Below, one piece after another: positions 43,913-53,384 of a DNA stretch of 64,000 nucleotides. Origin of the DNA: Flavobacterium suaedae (GTDB taxonomy: Bacteria; Bacteroidota; Bacteroidia; Flavobacteriales; Flavobacteriaceae); contig NZ_BMJE01000003.1 in assembly GCF_014642915.1 (NCBI RefSeq), positions 186,001-250,000 of the forward strand, in the 5' to 3' direction. Position 1 is the stretch's first letter, and each line of letters begins with the position of its first letter. The notes below the pieces were generated by a model. The model made no database searches. It saw only the letters and a list, made by a program, of their open reading frames with translations, and was not told the origin of the DNA. Position numbers and translations under genes: made by a program.

Positions 43913-44584
43913 ATGGTACCACCAATTATTTTAGACTTTCTGGAAAAATTAAAACATAATAATAATCGTGAATGGTTTCAAGACCATCAGGAAGAATACG
44001 GGAAGTTTAAAGAAGCCTACAAAAGTTTGGTAAACGATATGATTGCAGAGATGAGTAAAGGCGACAGCTCTCTAAACGGATTAGAGTTTAAAGACTGTTC
44101 TTTCCGTATTAACCGGGACATTCGTTTTAGCAAAGACAAATCGCCCTATAAAACCAATTTAGGTATCTGGTTGTGTAAAGATGGTAAAAAGACCAATATG
44201 GCAGGTTACTATTTACACATTGAAAAAGGAAACTGTTTTATAGCAGGCGGAAGGCACCACCCCGATAGTGAAGATATTAAAAAAATACGCCGTGAAATTG
44301 ACGGCTTTTACGATGATTTAGAAGAAATACTGGCGGATAAAGAATTTAAAAAATTATATGGTGAGCTGGACAGGGATGAAAACAATACTTTAAAAACATC
44401 ACCTAAAGATTACGATAAAGACCATCCTGCTATTAAATATTTAAAACTGAAAAAATTTACTGCTACTCATAAATTCTCTGATGAAGAGCTTAAAAAAGAT
44501 AACTTTGTAGAGGAAAAATCAAAACAGTTATTGTTACTAAAACCATTGGTAGATTACATAAACCGTGCGCTAACTACAGAATAA
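43913..44584 (+). CDS. DUF2461 protein
   Basis: 223 residues, soluble. LKHNNNREWFQDHQEEYGKFK and the later FRINRDIRFSKDKSPYKTNLGIWL with GYYLHIEKGNCFIAGGRHHPD are the DUF2461 pattern. Family function unknown. It is followed by murB after 24 bp. Confidence 0.88.
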   Translation: MVPPIILDFLEKLKHNNNREWFQDHQEEYGKFKEAYKSLVNDMIAEMSKGDSSLNGLEFKDCSFRINRDIRFSKDKSPYKTNLGIWLCKDGKKTNMAGYYLHIEKGNCFIAGGRHHPDSEDIKKIRREIDGFYDDLEEILADKEFKKLYGELDRDENNTLKTSPKDYDKDHPAIKYLKLKKFTATHKFSDEELKKDNFVEEKSKQLLLLKPLVDYINRALTTE

Positions 44585-44608
44585 TTACCTTACCCGAATC
44601 ACTTTATA

Positions 44609-45622
44609 ATGAAACTACATACTAATTACTCCCTGAAAGACTATAACACTTTTGGCATAGAGGCTTATGCTAAAGAATTTGTTGCCGTGCAATCAGTAAA
44701 CGAATTAAAGCAAGTACTGCAAGAAAATAAAGGTAAAAAGCTGTTTATTTTAGGCGGAGGTAGTAATATGCTGCTAACAAAAGATATTGATGCACTGGTT
44801 TTACATATTAATATTAAGGGTATATCAGTAATAAGTGAAAGCGATACACATGTAAACATACAAGCTATGGCAGGCGAAAACTGGCATGAGTTTGTACTGC
44901 ATTGCATTAATAATAATTACGGAGGGCTGGAAAACCTTTCGCTAATACCCGGTAATGTAGGCACTACGCCCATCCAAAACATAGGGGCATACGGAACAGA
45001 AATAAAAGACACTTTTGTTTCCTGCAACGCACTGAATATTGAAACACTGGAAACAGATACTTTCACAAAAGATGATTGCGAATTTGCCTACCGTGAAAGT
45101 ATTTTTAAGGGTAAACTTAAAGGTAAATACATTATAACATCGGTTACATTTAAGTTAACCAAAACAGACCATAAAATAAATACGGCTTACGGCGATATTA
45201 CCGAAAAATTAATCGACAACGGCATTATAGTAGCTACAATTAAAGATGTGAGCAATGCCGTTATTGCCATAAGGCAAAGTAAACTACCCGACCCTAAAGA
45301 ACTGGGCAACAGTGGCAGTTTCTTTAAAAACCCTATTGTACCCAAAACAATATTTGATAAAATTCAGTCCAAACATCCGCTGATGCCTTACTATGTAGTA
45401 TCGGAAACAGAGGTTAAAGTACCTGCCGGCTGGCTTATAGAACAAAGCGGTTTTAAAGGCAAGCGCTTTGGCGATGCAGGTGTACACAGCAAACAAGCGC
45501 TGGTTTTGGTAAACTATGGCAATGCTACAGGTCAGGAAATTTTAAATTTATCGCATAAAATACAGGAAACCGTGTTTAATAACTTCGGTATACATATTGA
45601 AAATGAGGTAAATATCATTTAA
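44609..45622 (+). CDS. murB: UDP-N-acetylmuramate dehydrogenase
   Basis: Reduces UDP-GlcNAc-enolpyruvate to UDP-MurNAc, second step of peptidoglycan synthesis after MurA. 337 residues, type I (E. coli-like). FAD-binding segments LFILGGGSNMLL and NLSLIPGNVGTTPIQNIGAYGTEIKD, the substrate loop ELGNSGSFFKNPIV and the C-terminal NEVNII are present. 24 bp after the DUF2461 gene. Confidence 0.95.
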   Translation: MKLHTNYSLKDYNTFGIEAYAKEFVAVQSVNELKQVLQENKGKKLFILGGGSNMLLTKDIDALVLHINIKGISVISESDTHVNIQAMAGENWHEFVLHCINNNYGGLENLSLIPGNVGTTPIQNIGAYGTEIKDTFVSCNALNIETLETDTFTKDDCEFAYRESIFKGKLKGKYIITSVTFKLTKTDHKINTAYGDITEKLIDNGIIVATIKDVSNAVIAIRQSKLPDPKELGNSGSFFKNPIVPKTIFDKIQSKHPLMPYYVVSETEVKVPAGWLIEQSGFKGKRFGDAGVHSKQALVLVNYGNATGQEILNLSHKIQETVFNNFGIHIENEVNII

Positions 45623-45667
45623 TGTAATTCAAAATAAGAAAAAGCGTTTCTAACTGGTTTGTTTTTT

Positions 45668-45675
45668 TAAATTTG
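45668..45675 (+). promoter_or_regulatory. -7 promoter element (TAAATTTG) of the glycosyltransferase gene
   Basis: Exact TAnnTTTG, 19 bp before the ATG at 45695. Confidence 0.5.
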
Positions 45676-45694
45676 TGCGAAACAAATACGTATC

Positions 45695-46816
45695 ATGTTA
45701 AGCATTCTTTTTTACGTTTTTGCAGGTGTTACCTTAGTCCAGCTAGTATACTATCTGATTATTTTCGGTAAGTTTTCTTTTGCCCCTTCGCAAAAAGTAA
45801 AATCAAAAAGAGTTCCCGTATCTGTAATAGTATGTGCCAAAAACGAAGCGGAGAACGTAAAACAACTTGTTCCTTTACTGGCAGAACAAGAATATCCTGA
45901 CTTTGAAATTGTACTTATAGATGATTCTTCTGCTGATGAAACCCTTGAAGTATTTGAAGCCTTTGAAAGACAATACCCAAACATAAAACTGGTTAAAGTA
46001 GAGAATAATGAAGCATTTTGGGCAAATAAAAAATATGCACTAACACTAGGCATTAAAGCAGCTACCAAAGAGTATTTACTTTTTACCGATGCAGATTGTG
46101 TTCCTTCACCCAGGCATTGGATAACAAACATGGCTTCGCAATTTACCCAAAACAAAACTATTGTATTAGGGTATGGGGCGTACAATAAAATTAAAGGCAA
46201 CTTCCTTAATAAAATTATCCGTTTTGATGCTTTAATTATGGCTACACAATATTTTGCATGGGCTAAATTGGGCAGACCTTACACCGGAGAAGGCAGGAAT
46301 ATGGCATACAAAAAAGAAGAGTTTTTTAAAGTAAACGGTTTTATCAGCCATATCGACATCAGGTTGGGAGAAGATGCTTTATTTATTAATGAGGCTGCAA
46401 ACGCCCGTAATATAAAAACATGCTACACTCCTGATAGCTTTACATATTGCGAAGCTAAAAAATCATTTAAAGAATGGTTTAGCCAAAAACGCAGGCAGGC
46501 AGTAACCGCTTCTCACTTTAAGTTTTCAGATAAGTTACACCTGAAAATTTTCAATATAAGTCAGGTACTGTTTTTTGTGTTAGCAATTATACTATTAGCA
46601 TTTCAGTTTAACTGGATGTTTTTAGTGCCTGTAATAGCATTACGCTACCTGTGCAGTTGGCTAACACTGGGCTATAGCGCCGCAAAACTTAAAGAAAAAG
46701 ATACGATGTATTGGTTTCCTGTTATTGAAATAATTGTTACCTTCACAAAGATTAATGTTTTCGTTACCAATATATTCTCAAAGCCGGTAAATTGGAAATC
46801 AAGCCCGAAATTATAA
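45695..46816 (+). CDS. Family 2 glycosyltransferase, membrane-bound
   Basis: 373 residues. N-terminal helix (about 1-25), GT-A domain with VSVIVCAKNEAENVKQLVPLL, the nucleotide site IVLIDDSSADETLEVF and DADC motif, GGR-type GEGRNMAYKKEEFF, the acceptor-side motif RLGEDALFINEA and QKRRQA, then two or three C-terminal helices. Transfers a sugar to a lipid or polysaccharide at the inner membrane. Substrate unknown. Overlaps the sigma-factor gene by 25 bp. Confidence 0.88.
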   Translation: MLSILFYVFAGVTLVQLVYYLIIFGKFSFAPSQKVKSKRVPVSVIVCAKNEAENVKQLVPLLAEQEYPDFEIVLIDDSSADETLEVFEAFERQYPNIKLVKVENNEAFWANKKYALTLGIKAATKEYLLFTDADCVPSPRHWITNMASQFTQNKTIVLGYGAYNKIKGNFLNKIIRFDALIMATQYFAWAKLGRPYTGEGRNMAYKKEEFFKVNGFISHIDIRLGEDALFINEAANARNIKTCYTPDSFTYCEAKKSFKEWFSQKRRQAVTASHFKFSDKLHLKIFNISQVLFFVLAIILLAFQFNWMFLVPVIALRYLCSWLTLGYSAAKLKEKDTMYWFPVIEIIVTFTKINVFVTNIFSKPVNWKSSPKL

Positions 46817-47367
46817 ACGCTATTGTTGAAAAGGCACAAAAAGGCGACCAGGTTGCCTTTACTTCCCTACTCGACCTTTACTGGAATGAAGTATACGGCT
46901 TTATGCTGAAACGTACTCAAAATGAAACAGATGCAGAAGACATTGTTATAGAGACTTTTGCAAAAGCTTTTGACAGAATAACTACCTACAACCCTGATTA
47001 TGCATTTAATACCTGGCTGATAAGCATTGCCAAAAATGCACATATTGATATGCTCCGCAAAAAGAAATCATCACTTTTTGTAGCTATTAATGAAAAAGAG
47101 GAAAAACAGGCGTATAATATTGCTGATGACTCCCTTTCTGCAGAAGATGAATTAATACAGGAACAAAATCTTTCCCGATTACTGGAATGCATTAAAAAAA
47201 TGAAACCGCAGTATCAGGAAGTAATACAATTACGTTACTTTCAGGAATTAAGCTATCAGGAAATAGCTGACCAATTACAAGAACCTTTAAACAATATTAA
47301 AGTAAAGCTACTGCGCGCTAAAAAACTCCTTTCTGAAATTATTAAAAATAAAAAACAAGGCTGCTAA
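46792..47367 (+). CDS. ECF RNA polymerase sigma factor
   Basis: 191 residues. Region 2 (about 22-90) with TDAEDIVIETFAKAFDRITTYNPDYAFNTWLISIAKNAHID, and region 4 with PQYQEVIQLRYFQELSYQEIADQLQEPLNNIKVKLLRAKKLL, so a promoter-specific sigma factor. Start is TTG at 46792 inside the glycosyltransferase gene; no ATG is nearer to the conserved part. No anti-sigma (FecR) gene follows. Its end overlaps the convergent beta-lactamase by 4 bp. Confidence 0.85.
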   Translation: MEIKPEIINAIVEKAQKGDQVAFTSLLDLYWNEVYGFMLKRTQNETDAEDIVIETFAKAFDRITTYNPDYAFNTWLISIAKNAHIDMLRKKKSSLFVAINEKEEKQAYNIADDSLSAEDELIQEQNLSRLLECIKKMKPQYQEVIQLRYFQELSYQEIADQLQEPLNNIKVKLLRAKKLLSEIIKNKKQGC

Positions 47368-48086
47368 TCACCGTTTTCATTCTTTTCGAGCAACTTTAAA
47401 GTATGGTGTAAAGCCTCTGTATTTTTAGACCATTTAAAATGCCCGGGCACAACAAAAGCTATATCAGGATAATTTTCAAGTAACTTTTTTATAGTTTCAT
47501 CCCATGCTTCAAGGTTCGCATCTGCCACATTACCCAAGCCGGAACTTTCAACACTTTTTACCAAGCAACCGCCATACAATATTTTGTCTTTTGGTAACCA
47601 TATCACTATGTTATCTTTAGTATGCCCTTCTCCGGGGTAAAATGTTTTAATGGTATAACCACCCACAGTAAACAGTGTATCTTTTGTAAAATAATGTGCT
47701 GCCTGTTTCTCATTATATTCTGCACATAAATCATACGTTTGTTTTGATGAATATGTAGCTACCCCTTTATTTTTAAAATACTCCAAACCTGCTGTTCTGT
47801 CATCGTGATAATGTGTCGCAATACAAAGTACAACATCTTTATTATGCCTTTTTTTAATAGTATCCAGCAAAGGCTGAAATTGCGCTTCATCCCAAGGAGT
47901 ATCAATAAGCACCACTCCTTCCTCTGTTACTATATATACACTATTTGAAGGAAAAGGATTCCCTGAAAATAATTTATGGGTAGTATAAGCATACACATCA
48001 CCCGAAAGGTGTTTTATTTTTAAGCCTGAGTGTTGAGCATACACACTTACCGTTAACAATACTATAAGGCAGAATAGCTTTTTCAT
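47364..48086 (-). CDS. Subclass B1 metallo-beta-lactamase
   Basis: Hydrolyses beta-lactams with two zinc ions; exported (signal peptide LFCLIVLLTVSVYAQ). 240 residues. Zinc ligands all present: THYHDDRTAG (His92, His94, Asp96), GEGHTKD (His155), YGGCLVKS (Cys174) and VVPGHFKW (His216), plus the B1 marker GLGNVADANLEAW. Related to chromosomal enzymes of flavobacteria (JOHN, IND, TUS types). Four bases overlap the sigma factor gene, tail to tail. Range of antibiotics cannot be told from sequence. Confidence 0.93.
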   Translation of the reverse strand: MKKLFCLIVLLTVSVYAQHSGLKIKHLSGDVYAYTTHKLFSGNPFPSNSVYIVTEEGVVLIDTPWDEAQFQPLLDTIKKRHNKDVVLCIATHYHDDRTAGLEYFKNKGVATYSSKQTYDLCAEYNEKQAAHYFTKDTLFTVGGYTIKTFYPGEGHTKDNIVIWLPKDKILYGGCLVKSVESSGLGNVADANLEAWDETIKKLLENYPDIAFVVPGHFKWSKNTEALHHTLKLLEKNENGD

Positions 48087-48231
48087 GTATACAATTTTCT
48101 ACAAAAGTAAGACTTTACATAAAATGCAATTTCTGTAAACTAATAAAACTTTATGATTTTATTTATAATAAATATAAATACGAAAACGTTTTAGTAGCAT
48201 ATTAGTAATAACAAACCAAAACTGTAATAGT

Positions 48232-49092
48232 ATGTCTAAAGTAAACGTTTTTGAACAAGAATGGATTGACTTGGTTTTTGAAGGTCGTAATAAAGAATAC
48301 GGCGCTTATAAATTACGCCAGGAAAGTTCCAAAATAACTATTATCGCCCTTCTAACAGGTATCGGGCTAATTTTAGCCTTAGTAAGCATACCTGCCATTG
48401 TAAATCATTTTAACCCACAGGAGGAACTTGCAGATGAAACAGTAGTGGTAATAACGCCTACTGAAATAAAAACAGATATAGAAACTCCTGCTGTAATACA
48501 TAAGGAACCTGAACTTAAACAGCAACCAGAACCAGATCCACAAAAAGCTACTCCCGCTCCTGCCGCTGTAGAACCGGAACCTACTGTAAGAAACAAACCT
48601 TTTGTGGCAGCAACTGACCCTGAACCTGTTGATTTACCTGATATGGAAACGCTTTTAACTACTAAAGCAGGACAAACAACAAGTGATGGCGACGGCAGTG
48701 GTGACTTTGCTATAGGAACTACATCTTCTGACGGAGAAAAGGAGGGCACAGGAACCGGAGAAGGTGATGGAGAAGGAACTGTAGATGCCGTTTTTGTTGA
48801 CGTAGCACCTGAGTTTCCGGGTGGGCTTGACAAGTTTTACAATCAAGTAGGTAACCGATACAGAGTTCCTGAAATTGGAGAAGAAAAAACAATACGTGTA
48901 TATGTTAGCTTTATTGTTGAAAAAGACGGAACAATGTCTAACATTCAGGTATTAAGAAATCCGGGATACGGAGCAGGTAAAGAAGCCATACGAGTATTAA
49001 AATCCATTAAAACAAAATGGAGCCCGGGTATGGTAAACGGTAAGTATGTAAGGACTGCCTATAAATTACCTATAACAATAAACATACATTAA
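48232..49092 (+). CDS. tonB: Energy transducer TonB
   Basis: 286 residues. Bacteroidota TonB start FEQEWIDLVFEGRNKEYGAYKLR, one membrane helix (about 35-55, IIALLTGIGLILALVSIPAIV), a Pro/Glu-rich periplasmic spacer (PEPDPQKATPAPAAVEPEP), a Gly/Asp/Glu linker (DGSGDFAIG to GEGDGEG) and the TonB C-terminal domain (APEFPGGLDKFYNQVGNRYR). Powers outer membrane receptors. No exbB/exbD nearby. Confidence 0.92.
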   Translation: MSKVNVFEQEWIDLVFEGRNKEYGAYKLRQESSKITIIALLTGIGLILALVSIPAIVNHFNPQEELADETVVVITPTEIKTDIETPAVIHKEPELKQQPEPDPQKATPAPAAVEPEPTVRNKPFVAATDPEPVDLPDMETLLTTKAGQTTSDGDGSGDFAIGTTSSDGEKEGTGTGEGDGEGTVDAVFVDVAPEFPGGLDKFYNQVGNRYRVPEIGEEKTIRVYVSFIVEKDGTMSNIQVLRNPGYGAGKEAIRVLKSIKTKWSPGMVNGKYVRTAYKLPITINIH

Positions 49093-49110
49093 TAAACAGT
49101 AAACAATATA

Positions 49111-49138
49111 AAGAAGCTCCCTTTTGGGAGCTTCTTTT
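49111..49138 (+). terminator. Terminator of tonB
   Basis: 11-bp stem AAGAAGCTCCC / GGGAGCTTCTT with a TTTT loop and short T-run. Confidence 0.85.
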
Positions 49139-49185
49139 GGTTTTAAGCTAAAGGTTAAGTACCATGCTAATCCATAAATAAACCT

Positions 49186-49193
49186 TATCTTTG
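49186..49193 (+). promoter_or_regulatory. -7 promoter element (TATCTTTG) of lipA
   Basis: Exact TAnnTTTG. The TTG inside it (49191) is in frame with lipA but cannot be the start codon. An ATG in the -33 region replaces TTG. Confidence 0.55.
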
Positions 49194-49211
49194 CCTACTA
49201 AAGTTTTTGTT

Positions 49212-50102
49212 ATGCAAACAATATTAGATACAGAAAAACCAGTAGCAGAAAAAGGAAGGCTTACGCAAAAGCCTAAATGGTTAAGGGTAAAGCTGCCAAC
49301 AGGTAAAAAATATACTGAATTACGAGGACTTGTAGATAAATATAACCTGCACACTATATGTACTTCGGGTAGTTGCCCCAACATGGGCGAATGCTGGGGA
49401 GAAGGTACTGCTACCTTTATGATTTTAGGTAACGTTTGTACTCGTTCATGTGGTTTTTGCGGTGTAAAAACAGGACGCCCTGAAACGGTAGATTGGGATG
49501 AACCTGAAAAAGTAGCCCGCTCTATTAAGCTAATGAGTATAAAGCATGCTGTATTAACCAGTGTAGACCGTGATGATTTAAAAGACGGTGGCTCTATTAT
49601 TTGGGCAGAAACCGTTAAGGCAGTACGCAGAATGAATCCTAATACTACGCTTGAAACACTTATTCCTGACTTTCAGGGAATAGAACGAAATATAGACCGT
49701 ATTGTTGATGTAGCGCCGGAAGTTGTTTCTCATAACATGGAAACCGTAAAAAGGCTTACACGCGAAGTACGTATACAAGCAAAATACGAGCGTAGCCTTG
49801 AAGTTTTACGCTATCTTAAAGCCAGTGGCATAAACCGAACTAAATCAGGGATAATGCTTGGCTTAGGTGAAAAGGAAGAAGAGGTTATACAAACCATGCA
49901 CGACCTTCGTGAAGTAGGTCTTGATGTTTTAACTATAGGGCAATATTTACAGCCCAGTAAAAAACACCTTCCTGTAAAAGAGTTTATTACTCCAGATCAG
50001 TTTAAAAAATATGAAGAAATTGGGCTAGACCTTGGGTTCCGCCATGTAGAAAGCGGTGCTTTGGTACGTTCTTCTTATAAAGCTCAAAAACACATACTAT
50101 AA
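49212..50102 (+). CDS. lipA: Lipoyl synthase
   Basis: Inserts two sulfurs into octanoyl groups on lipoate-dependent enzymes. 296 residues from ATG 49212. Both iron-sulfur motifs intact: [12 protein letters not shown] (auxiliary cluster) and the radical-[50 protein letters not shown] is conserved. Start 49191 (TTG) was rejected, as it lies in the promoter. Confidence 0.95.
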   Translation: MQTILDTEKPVAEKGRLTQKPKWLRVKLPTGKKYTELRGLVDKYNLHTICTSGSCPNMGECWGEGTATFMILGNVCTRSCGFCGVKTGRPETVDWDEPEKVARSIKLMSIKHAVLTSVDRDDLKDGGSIIWAETVKAVRRMNPNTTLETLIPDFQGIERNIDRIVDVAPEVVSHNMETVKRLTREVRIQAKYERSLEVLRYLKASGINRTKSGIMLGLGEKEEEVIQTMHDLREVGLDVLTIGQYLQPSKKHLPVKEFITPDQFKKYEEIGLDLGFRHVESGALVRSSYKAQKHIL

Positions 50103-50186
50103 CATCTTACTAATTAAAATTAGGAATTTGCTTTTCTTACCACTGTTATAAAGTGTAAAGAAAGGTACAATACCCCCTTTCATACA

Positions 50187-51185
50187 ATGGAAAAAATTAA
50201 AATCGGTATAAATGGTTTCGGTCGTATAGGTCGAAACCTGTTTAGGCTGTTAATCAATCACCCAAATATAGAAGTAGCCGTTATTAATGATATTGCTGAT
50301 ACCCGCACAATGGCACACCTTATAAAGTATGACAGTATACATGGTGTACTGCCTTACGAAGTATCACATACTGAAAACAGTATTGTTGTAAACGGTAAAG
50401 AATACGCTTTTACAAGACAGCGAAATATAGCTGATATAAAATGGAATAATTTTAATGTTGATATAGTAGTAGAGTCAACAGGGAAATTTAAAACGTATGA
50501 CTCAGCATCTCAGCATTTAGATGCAGGAGCTAAAAAAGTAATACTATCTGCTCCACCGGAAGAGGATAAAATTAAAACAGTTGTTTTAGGGGTAAACGAA
50601 CATATACTTGACGGCACTGAAAAAATAATTTCGAATGCCAGTTGTACTACCAACAATGCTGCCCCAATGATGAAGATTATTAATGATCTTTGTGGTATTA
50701 ATCAAGCCTATATTACTACGGTACACTCCTACACTACCGACCAAAGCTTACACGACCAACCGCATAAAGATTTACGCAGAGCACGCGGAGCATCACAGTC
50801 TATAGTACCTACTACAACAGGTGCTGCTAAAGCACTAACCAAAATTTTCCCTGAATTTGACGGAAAAATTGGTGGTGGTGGCATACGCGTACCTGTACCG
50901 GATGGCTCGTTAACTGATATTACCTGCTATGTAAAGCGTGAAGCTTCTATTGAAGAAATTAATGCTGCTTTTAAACATGCTGCGGAAAATGAACTAAAAG
51001 GTATACTTTCCTATACCGAAGACCCAATAGTATCAGTTGATATATTGGGTAATACAAATTCTTGCCTTTTTGATGCGCAATTAACTTCGGTTATCGATAA
51101 AATGGTGAAGGTTGTAGGCTGGTATGATAACGAAATAGGCTATTCATCCCGATTAATAGACCTTATATCCTATATTAGTAAATAA
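50187..51185 (+). CDS. gap: Glyceraldehyde-3-phosphate dehydrogenase, type I
   Basis: 332 residues, glycolytic enzyme. NAD-binding KIGINGFGRIGRNLFR, active site NASCTTNNAAPMMK (catalytic Cys; the usual NCLAP is NNAAP here), VPTTTGAAKALTKIFPE and GWYDNEIGYSSRL. Forms tetramers. Probably monocistronic. Confidence 0.96.
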   Translation: MEKIKIGINGFGRIGRNLFRLLINHPNIEVAVINDIADTRTMAHLIKYDSIHGVLPYEVSHTENSIVVNGKEYAFTRQRNIADIKWNNFNVDIVVESTGKFKTYDSASQHLDAGAKKVILSAPPEEDKIKTVVLGVNEHILDGTEKIISNASCTTNNAAPMMKIINDLCGINQAYITTVHSYTTDQSLHDQPHKDLRRARGASQSIVPTTTGAAKALTKIFPEFDGKIGGGGIRVPVPDGSLTDITCYVKREASIEEINAAFKHAAENELKGILSYTEDPIVSVDILGNTNSCLFDAQLTSVIDKMVKVVGWYDNEIGYSSRLIDLISYISK

Positions 51186-51193
51186 GCTACACT

Positions 51194-52006
51194 TTAATAA
51201 TTTTCAATAAGTTGTTTTATCAGGTTACGCACTTTTGGCTCTGCTTTTTGTGCCGCCTGTAAAACTTCTTCATGGTTTACCTCATCTATATTATCCTCAT
51301 TCCCTATATCGGTAATTACAGATACCCCGAAACATTCCATATCCATGTGGCGCGCTACTATTACCTCAGGTACTGTTGACATCCCTACACAATCGCCTCC
51401 CAAAGCTTTTACCATGCGGTACTCGGCAAGGGTTTCAAAAGTAGGACCTTGTAAAGAAAGGTATACACCATCTTTAACTTCTATATTAGAATTTTCAGCC
51501 AAAGTTTTCGCTTTTGCAATCATCGCTTTACTGTACGGCTGGCTCATATTAACAAATCTGGGACCAAAACGCTCGTCGTTTTTACCTCTAAGCGGATGCT
51601 CCGGCATCATATTAATATGGTCACTTATAAGTACTATATCCCCTACTATATAATTTGGGTTTACACCTCCGGACGCATTAGAAACTATAAGTTTTTCTAC
51701 GCCTAAATATTTCATTACACGAATAGGGAAAGTAACCTGTTTCATATCATAGCCTTCATAAAAATGAAAGCGTCCCTGCATGGCTACTACTTTTTTAGTA
51801 CCAATAGTACCGAAAAGTAGTGCTCCTTTATGCCCCTCTACAGTAGAGACTGGAAAATTCGGGATTTCACTATAAGGCAAGGAGTGTTCTACTGTAATAT
51901 CATCCGCAAAACCACCTAGCCCTGAACCCAGCACTACCCCATATTCAGGTGTAAATTGTGTTTTAGTCTTTATATATTCTACCGTCTGCTGTACTTTGTC
52001 CCACAT
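51194..52006 (-). CDS. punA: Purine-nucleoside phosphorylase
   Basis: Phosphorolysis of inosine/guanosine for purine salvage, trimeric family, 270 residues from ATG 52006. VVLGSGLGGFAD (phosphate site), MQGRFHFYEGYDMKQVTFPIRVM, VSNASGGVNPNY, TFETLAEYRMVKALGGDCVGMSTVPEVIVARHMDM and ITDIGNEDN are the family blocks. An ATG at 52042 would add 12 residues, but the shorter start matches the family. Overlaps lpxK by 44 bp. Confidence 0.93.
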   Translation of the reverse strand: MWDKVQQTVEYIKTKTQFTPEYGVVLGSGLGGFADDITVEHSLPYSEIPNFPVSTVEGHKGALLFGTIGTKKVVAMQGRFHFYEGYDMKQVTFPIRVMKYLGVEKLIVSNASGGVNPNYIVGDIVLISDHINMMPEHPLRGKNDERFGPRFVNMSQPYSKAMIAKAKTLAENSNIEVKDGVYLSLQGPTFETLAEYRMVKALGGDCVGMSTVPEVIVARHMDMECFGVSVITDIGNEDNIDEVNHEEVLQAAQKAEPKVRNLIKQLIENY

Positions 52007-53009
52007 AGTATAAAATGGTTTTATTAAAATCGTCACCTCCATTTATAAAAGAACTTTTTATGGGTAGGTAAAACAACCTGTCGTCTGGCAGTTTACCTTT
52101 TAAACGCATATAGTCCTTTTCGGTAGTAACAATAATTTTATCTTTAGAAAGTTTCTTTAATTCTTCAATTTCCTTTTCAGAAAAGTAATGATGATCAGGG
52201 TAACGCAAGCAATTATCACCTTCTTTTTTAAGATAGTTAAAAAAAGGCTCAGGCTTTGCTATTCCTGCCAGTAATATTTTATCTTTTTCTTTTAACTCAT
52301 TTACAGCAATACTACTGGTTTTAGATATTGCTGCCTCATCATACTCTATAAAGCTAAAATAAATTTTTTGATTTTCTTCCGGCTTTAATCTGTTTATAAT
52401 AAACTCCTGCTCAGGTTCAGTTAAATCACTTGGGCATTTTGTAACAATAATTACATCGGCACGCTTAGCTCCCGGTTTTCCTTCTCGCAAATTACCCACA
52501 GGTAAAATAAAATCGTCGGCATATATATCATTAAAAGCTGTAAGCAAAATATAAAAACCTCCTTTAACCCGGCGGTGCTGGTAAGCATCATCCATTAATA
52601 TTACTTCGGGCGGTTCCGGCTGTGCTAATAGGTTTTCAATTCCGTTTTTACGGTCGGCATCTACAGCTACAGTAATTTCAGGAAACTTAGTATGAAACTG
52701 AAAAGGCTCATCTCCCAAAGTATAAGCATCGGCATTTTCATCTGCCAGTACAAAACCTTTTGTTTTACGCTTATACCCTCTGCTAAGGGTAGCTACTTTA
52801 TACTCACTTGCCAATAAACGTATTAAATATTCTGTTTGCGGTGATTTGCCTGTACCTCCCACACTAAGATTTCCTACTACTATAACAGGTAAATCAAATG
52901 AATATGATTTTAGAAAAGATACATCATACAGAAAGTTCCTTAAGTATACTACTCCTCCATAAATAAGAGCAAAAGGAAACAATAATTTTCTTAAAAATTT
53001 CATGAACAC
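51963..53009 (-). CDS. lpxK: Tetraacyldisaccharide 4'-kinase
   Basis: Phosphorylates the lipid A disaccharide precursor at the inner membrane. 348 residues: N-terminal membrane helix, the P-loop VVGNLSVGGTGKSPQTEYL (about 41-58), SRGYKRKTKG, the DDAYQHRRVKG loop and VTTEKDYMRLKG. ATG at 53009 (MFMKFL) or 53003 (MKFLRK). Its last 15 codons are shared with the start of punA in another frame. Confidence 0.93.
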   Translation of the reverse strand: MFMKFLRKLLFPFALIYGGVVYLRNFLYDVSFLKSYSFDLPVIVVGNLSVGGTGKSPQTEYLIRLLASEYKVATLSRGYKRKTKGFVLADENADAYTLGDEPFQFHTKFPEITVAVDADRKNGIENLLAQPEPPEVILMDDAYQHRRVKGGFYILLTAFNDIYADDFILPVGNLREGKPGAKRADVIIVTKCPSDLTEPEQEFIINRLKPEENQKIYFSFIEYDEAAISKTSSIAVNELKEKDKILLAGIAKPEPFFNYLKKEGDNCLRYPDHHYFSEKEIEELKKLSKDKIIVTTEKDYMRLKGKLPDDRLFYLPIKSSFINGGDDFNKTILYYVGQSTADGRIYKD

Positions 53010-53139
53010 GAAGATAAATTATTTAACTCCTATTTATTGCTAAAAATACCAAAAAGTACAATTTAACATTTCATAAAGAGAGTTGCATCTTATAATTATT
53101 GATTTTTGAAAATTAATAATAACATAACTAACTACAAGA

Positions 53140-53349
53140 ATGAAAAAACTTATTTTATCTATAACCGTTTTAGCAGGAATAACTTTTGCTGCATGCTCAT
53201 CTGATGACGACAGCGTAAAAAGTAATTGTGTACAATGCGATTTTGAAGAGGCTTCGGAAGTTTGTGAAGGTGATAATGGGAATGCCTATGTTAACGGAGT
53301 TGATACACAACAAGGTTTTAATGAATATGTAAGCACTTTTTGTGAGTAG
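53140..53349 (+). CDS. Small cysteine-rich lipoprotein
   Basis: 69 residues: signal peptide and lipobox (ITFAAC, Cys19), then a 50-residue mature part with CVQC, CEG and a final CE. Probable disulfide-bonded envelope peptide. Downstream is the promoter of nif3. Unknown. Confidence 0.6.
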   Translation: MKKLILSITVLAGITFAACSSDDDSVKSNCVQCDFEEASEVCEGDNGNAYVNGVDTQQGFNEYVSTFCE

Positions 53350-53384
53350 GTTTAAAATATTTACTCAATAGGGCTTTATTGTTT

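Noticed and set aside
48405..48833. Gly/Ser/Pro-rich minus-strand frame opposite tonB
   Set aside because: Its repeats mirror the Pro/Glu and Gly/Asp linker codons of TonB on the other strand.
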